This document shows positions 59,897-64,000 of a stretch of DNA of 64,000 nt, one piece after another. Position 1 is the stretch's first letter. The number at the start of each line of letters is the position of its first letter. The notes below the pieces were generated by a model that was not told the origin of the DNA, ran no database searches, and was given only the letters and a program-made list of their open reading frames with translations. The stretch is from Chamaecrista fasciculata (Eukaryota; Streptophyta; Magnoliopsida; Fabales; Fabaceae), in assembly GCA_003254925.1 (NCBI GenBank), contig QANZ01016537.1, positions 74,416 to 138,415 on the forward strand, in the 5' to 3' direction. The position numbers were made by a program, and so were the translations under genes.

Positions 59897-62800
59897 ATGG
59901 CAACTTCATATATGGGAATGCCAGTGAATTGCTCTGTTAATCAGAGAAGACCTACACTATCTTCTGTCTTCAAGGTAATTATTAACCAATATATTATATC
60001 ACTCTACGTCTCTACCTTTCAGTTGCTTAAAAAAAACTCAAGTTTGTTCCGAACAAAGATGTACGTGTAATTCTTTCTTTGTCACTCTTAATTAACTTTT
60101 TCTATATGAATTAACTGATAATGGATCGTTTCTCTCTTTAATTTTTGTTTTCTTTATGTTTTGATCCCTTTTAATAAAGAGAAAGGACTTAAACGCATAA
60201 GAGAAAACTTGTTGGGAGGTTTTTGACATTTTAAGGTGGTCACAATCATATTTTCCGTTAAATCCTAACAGAAAATAAGCACAAGGGACCAATTCGCTAA
60301 CGGAGCAAACCAAGGGGCACCAAAATGCAAAAATTTTTCTTTCAGGATACCAAAGTGGAACCGCCCCTAACCACAGGGTACCAAATTGTAATTTACCCAA
60401 AATTTTAACCGTTGGATTTAGTTAATTGTATGTCCAAAGAATCAAATCAATCAGTTTTGATGCATTTATTGTTAACCAAATCAAACTATTTACTATTGAT
60501 TTTAGCTCGATTTTTAATTAGTTTGTTGGGTTTAATTTGGTTTAGTGAAATTAAGTGCATACCCCTAATTGTTATGCATGCTTAATCACACCTCATGGGT
60601 GGTGATAAGATATTGATGAATATATGAATTTAATTGTGCGGAAAGAAAAATAAGGATATGAAAAAGGAAGAAATTAAGAAATAGTGTGCTTCATAGTAGT
60701 AATTAATGGGATGATGATAAAGAGAGTGAATGTTGAATGTGGAACAGCCGATGTTGAGAGGGTTAGGTGAAAAGCTTGAGGTTCCCATAAAAATGGAGCA
60801 TCTTTCCCAAACCCTCACCAACACTGCATCTCAAATGGCCGATGCTTTTGTGGATTCAGTTTTTGAATTTGTGGACCAGCCTCTGCTTCCAACTCAGGTA
60901 TATATGAAATTAATGTTCAAATTAACTTGTTGTTAAATGTCATAAATATATTTGATGTGATATGCACGGATGTGCATACATGTACAGAGTAACTTTGGTC
61001 CTGTGGAAGAATTAGGGGAAGTTGTGCGTATTGCCAATAGCAGCATCCAAGGCCAAATCCCTCATGATTTTCCAGATGGTGTCTATATTAGAAATGGTAG
61101 GGTGCCCATCAATTATTAATCTTAATTTTCAATATTCCACCTAATTAATTAAAAGCTAGTTAGTTATTAGCAACGTATGTACCGGTATAATCTAGAATTA
61201 GAAATGAATGATGATAACTATTATGAATTTGATGGATCAGGAGGGAACCCACAATTTGGAGGATTGAAATCGACAAAGTCAGTGTTTGGGAGGTCGAGTG
61301 ACACGTGGGTAGAAGGTGTAGGGATGCTTCATGCTGTGTATTTCGCAAGAGACCAAAATGATGAATCTAAGAGCGTGTTTTACAACAATAGATATGTGGA
61401 AACTGATACGTTTCTGATTGAGAAGCAACGAAACAAACCAACTTTTCTTCCTGTCGTTAAAGGCGATTCTCCCGCTATTCTCGCTGCTTTTCTCCTCAAT
61501 CAAGTATCTTTCTTTCTTTTATTTCATTCACTCTTTTTTCTAATTCGTTTAATTTGTTCCACTACGGCACTACGCTTACAGCTTACGCATGCATATTATT
61601 ATTGCAGGTGCGATTTGGAAAAGTAAACAGATNCCGTGTATTTCGCAAGAGACCAAAATGGTGAATCTAAGAGCGTGTTTTACAACAATAGATATGTGGA
61701 AACTGATACGTTTCTGATTGAGAAGCAACGAAACAAACCAGCTTTTCTTCCTGTGGTTAAAGGCGATTCTCCCGCTATTCTCGCTGCTTTTCTCCTCAAT
61801 CAAGTATCTTTCTTTCTTTATTTCATTCACTCTTTTTTCTAATTCGTTTAATTTGTTCCACTACGGCACTACGCTTACAGCTTACGCATGCATATTATTA
61901 TTGCAGGTGCGATTTGGAAAAATAAACAGATGCCTAAGCAACACGAGCGTGTTCGAGCACGCAGGCAAGTTCTACTCAGTCGCCGAAAATGACATCCCGC
62001 AGCAGATTGACATCTTTACCCTCCAAACTCTTTCCAATTGGAATCTTGATGGATCCTGGATTCGACCTTTTACCAGCCACCCTAAGGTAATTCACTCTTT
62101 CTAATTACTTTTACTATATATTCCCCTTCAATTACAATGTACTCTTCTTTCCTCACCTCCTCCTTAATTTTACACATATATTATATATACCCATTTATCA
62201 TGCAAATTATATTTATATATATATATATATATGACAGAAAGCTCCAGGTACAGGAGAGATGGTTCTGTTGGGGGTAGACGCTACTAAACCTTTTACTGAA
62301 ATTGGAATTATTTCTGGTACATTAGTTAAGCTCTTTTATAAGTTTAACATTAATTACTATATATAAAATGTGTCTTTATAAATTGTCTATCACTGGTGCG
62401 TGCTCATATATGGATAAACCTCTTCATCAGCTGACGGATCCCAAATGATTCATAAGGTGGATCTCAAATTAGAGAGGTGCAGTTTTTGCCATGAACTTTG
62501 TGTGACGCAGAGGTAATTAATAACGTAACTTGGTCATTAATTAAAAAACCTTCCATTCAACACACAGAAACATGTAATAATATATAATTATATTCATTAC
62601 CAATTCCATTAGTTTATTTTTTACGATATTATTTAATTTGGTGAGCTTGCAGGTACAATGTGATCCCAGATTTTCCACTGATCTTAGATTTCAAGAGACT
62701 ACTTAGAGGAGACCAGTCAGTACAAATTACAAACCTCCTTTTACATTATATAATTTTCTTTTAATTTACCAAGTATTTATTCATTTACTTGTAGTTAATT

Positions 62801-64000
62801 ATATGTCCAAACATTTTCCTATTTCAAACAATGAGAAAAGCCAAAATTCTTAGTACTTGTGTTTTATCTCACGCATGTGTCTATCTATGTATAATAGATT
62901 AATCAAGTATGAGAAGAATGAAAATGCAAGGATTGGAGTAATGCCTCGTTATGGTGATGCAGACTCAATCAAATGGTTTGAGGTGGAACCTAACTACACG
63001 TTTCACATGATCAATTCATTTGAGGATGGTGATGAGGTTATATACCTGATCATCTTTTAAGATAAAAAAATATCAATATCTTGAGCAAGCTAATTAATAT
63101 ATAAATTTAAGTTTCAATACATAACAAGCTGAATTATGAATGGATCGGACAGGTGGTAGTATGGGGTTGCAGAGCTCTTGATACAGTGATTCCTGAACCT
63201 GAAGGTGGTTGGAGTAAATTTAAGTTTCCTCGTTGTTATGAATGGCGACTAAACATGCAAATAGGGGAGGTTAAGGAGAAATATCTTTGTGGTGAACAAC
63301 ATACTATGGATTTTCCAGTGATCAATCCAAAGTTCACAGGTATTAAGAATCAATTTTCTTACACCCAAGTGGTTGATCCCACTGCTTCTGCTATTGCAGG
63401 TAAATAACAAGCAACTAAAGTCATAAACATATATATATATTTTATATATGTGCGCCCTTAATTAATTTTCAAGCATGATGCCTATATGGTTAATCTGGTT
63501 TGTTTTTCCCTGCTTATATATGTAGATTTGCCCAAGTATGGAGGTATAGCCAAGTTATACTTTGAAGAAGCACGTACTCAATCCTCCAAAGTAAGAACTT
63601 ACATTTTTCTCCCATTAGTCTTTTTCTTACTCTCCTGTGACCGAGGACTGCAATTAATAAATGATCACATCTATATATATATATACGTCATTTTGGTAAC
63701 AGAGTGGTAAAGATGTTGAAGAGGCAATAAGAGTAGAGTACCATATGTTTGAGAAGAATGTGTTCTGCACTGGATCTGCCTTCGTTCCTAAAGATGGTGG
63801 AGCTGAAGAAGATGATGGATGGATCATCACCTTTGTTCACAACGAAGAAACCAATATATCTCAAGTAGGTTGAATATATATATATATATATGTGAATTTT
63901 GTATGAACTTGAGCAATAGAGCCGATGGAGAAGCACAAAATTAAAGTTACCTCGTAATGATGATATTATAATTTGCAGGTTTATATAATTGACGCACACA
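59897..64000 (+). CDS. Carotenoid cleavage dioxygenase, gene B (tandem copy, 3' end outside window)
   Basis: Same exon plan as gene A: 59897-59974, 60748-60897, 60988-61096, 61241-61503, 61907-62086, 62238-62316, 62431-62512, 62653-62715, 62898-63036, 63153-63399, 63526-63590, 63703-63864, 63979-64000 (cut). Exon 1 encodes the same 26 residues. Three of the four iron His can be seen (TSHPK in exon 5, FCHELCVTQR in exon 7, YTFHMINSFE in exon 9); the last lies outside. Two codons are missing relative to A (EGGW for EGGNW in exon 10; DGGA for DGGGA in exon 12), both in frame. A 297-base segment covering part of exon 4, intron 4 and the start of exon 5 occurs twice around a single N at 61633; I take this as a join artefact, and then the frame is open throughout. 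If the duplication is real, gene B is broken. Confidence 0.85.
60200..60398. repeat. Diverged MITE right arm in CCD gene B intron 1
   Basis: Ends GGGTACCAAATTGTAATTTACCC (60376-60398), like the right end of the element at 50021-50419. The left arm is absent and the rest is diverged, so it is an independent old insertion, not the partner of the copy A element. Confidence 0.6.
61336..61931. repeat. 297-bp direct repeat joined at a single N (61633)
   Basis: 61336-61632 and 61636-61931 are the same sequence with a handful of substitutions and one T fewer in the second. The first copy ends at GTAAACAGAT, exactly where the second ends its match, and the single N sits at the join. An unmerged overlap of two contigs (perhaps two alleles) explains this best. 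Confidence 0.85.

Larger units (their letters stand above)
57560..64000. repeat. Segmental tandem duplication, copy B (runs off the window)
   Basis: Partner of 47825-55270. It carries the LTR-like repeat 57775-59130 that copy A lacks, but not the MITEs at 47954 and 51085 or the SINE at 49035. Exons are highly similar between copies and introns also align, so the duplication is fairly recent. Confidence 0.88.

Noticed and set aside
1..64000. CRISPR array, prokaryotic operon or phage system
   Set aside because: Introns, plant gene families and plant transposons throughout; the regular repeats seen are microsatellites, MITE blocks or CACTA subterminal motifs.

Overview
The window reads as nuclear DNA of a dicotyledonous plant. 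It is very AT-rich. Its genes are widely spaced, have GT-AG introns, and belong to plant-only or plant-typical families (VQ, AP2/ERF of the DREB type, PLAT, GT47 exostosin, carotenoid cleavage dioxygenase). Between them lie LINEs, SINEs, a CACTA transposon, Mutator-like MITEs and solo LTRs. I cannot name the species. There are no bacterial operons and no CRISPR array. The assembly has one 187-base gap (14784-14970) and single Ns at about 6885, 29738, 46552 and 61633.

Layout. 0-1.3 kb: 3' end of a LINE. 7.1-8.2 kb (-): intronless VQ-motif gene. 12.1-17.6 kb: a SINE split by a 5.3-kb CACTA element, which itself holds a foldback MITE. 20.3-22.6 kb: a MITE, a hairpin and a tiny SINE. 22.95-25.45 kb (+): seven-exon mitochondrial SCO1-like gene (HCC2 type, without the copper ligands). 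27.3-27.9 kb (-): PLAT1-like stress gene. 30-32 kb: a G-free tract and a dead LINE. 36.0-36.7 kb (-): DREB-type ERF. 37.6-39.0 kb: solo-LTR-like repeat. 42.5-43.0 kb: MITE. 43.2-45.5 kb (-): four-exon GT47 exostosin-like glycosyltransferase.

47-64 kb is the most informative part. A relic of a carotenoid cleavage dioxygenase (CCD) gene (exons 7-8) is followed by a complete U5 snRNA gene with a plant Pol II snRNA promoter. Then comes an intact 13-exon CCD gene (577 aa by my reconstruction), a LINE relic split by a solo copia-type LTR, and a second CCD gene that runs off the window. The two CCD genes lie in a segmental tandem duplication whose left edge is only a few bases beyond the U5 3' end. 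Copy A carries two MITEs and a SINE at sites that copy B shows empty, which orders these events after the duplication. Copy B holds an LTR-like repeat missing from copy A.

Gene order: from memory, VQ, PLAT1 and HCC2 homologues are neighbours in Arabidopsis (AT4G39720, AT4G39730, AT4G39740), and an A-4 ERF and an exostosin are neighbours at AT4G16750/AT4G16745. The window would then keep two ancestral linkage groups, spread apart by transposons. I see no operon-like functional unit and no wholly new system. The novelty lies in the CCD/U5 duplication and its datable nested insertions.
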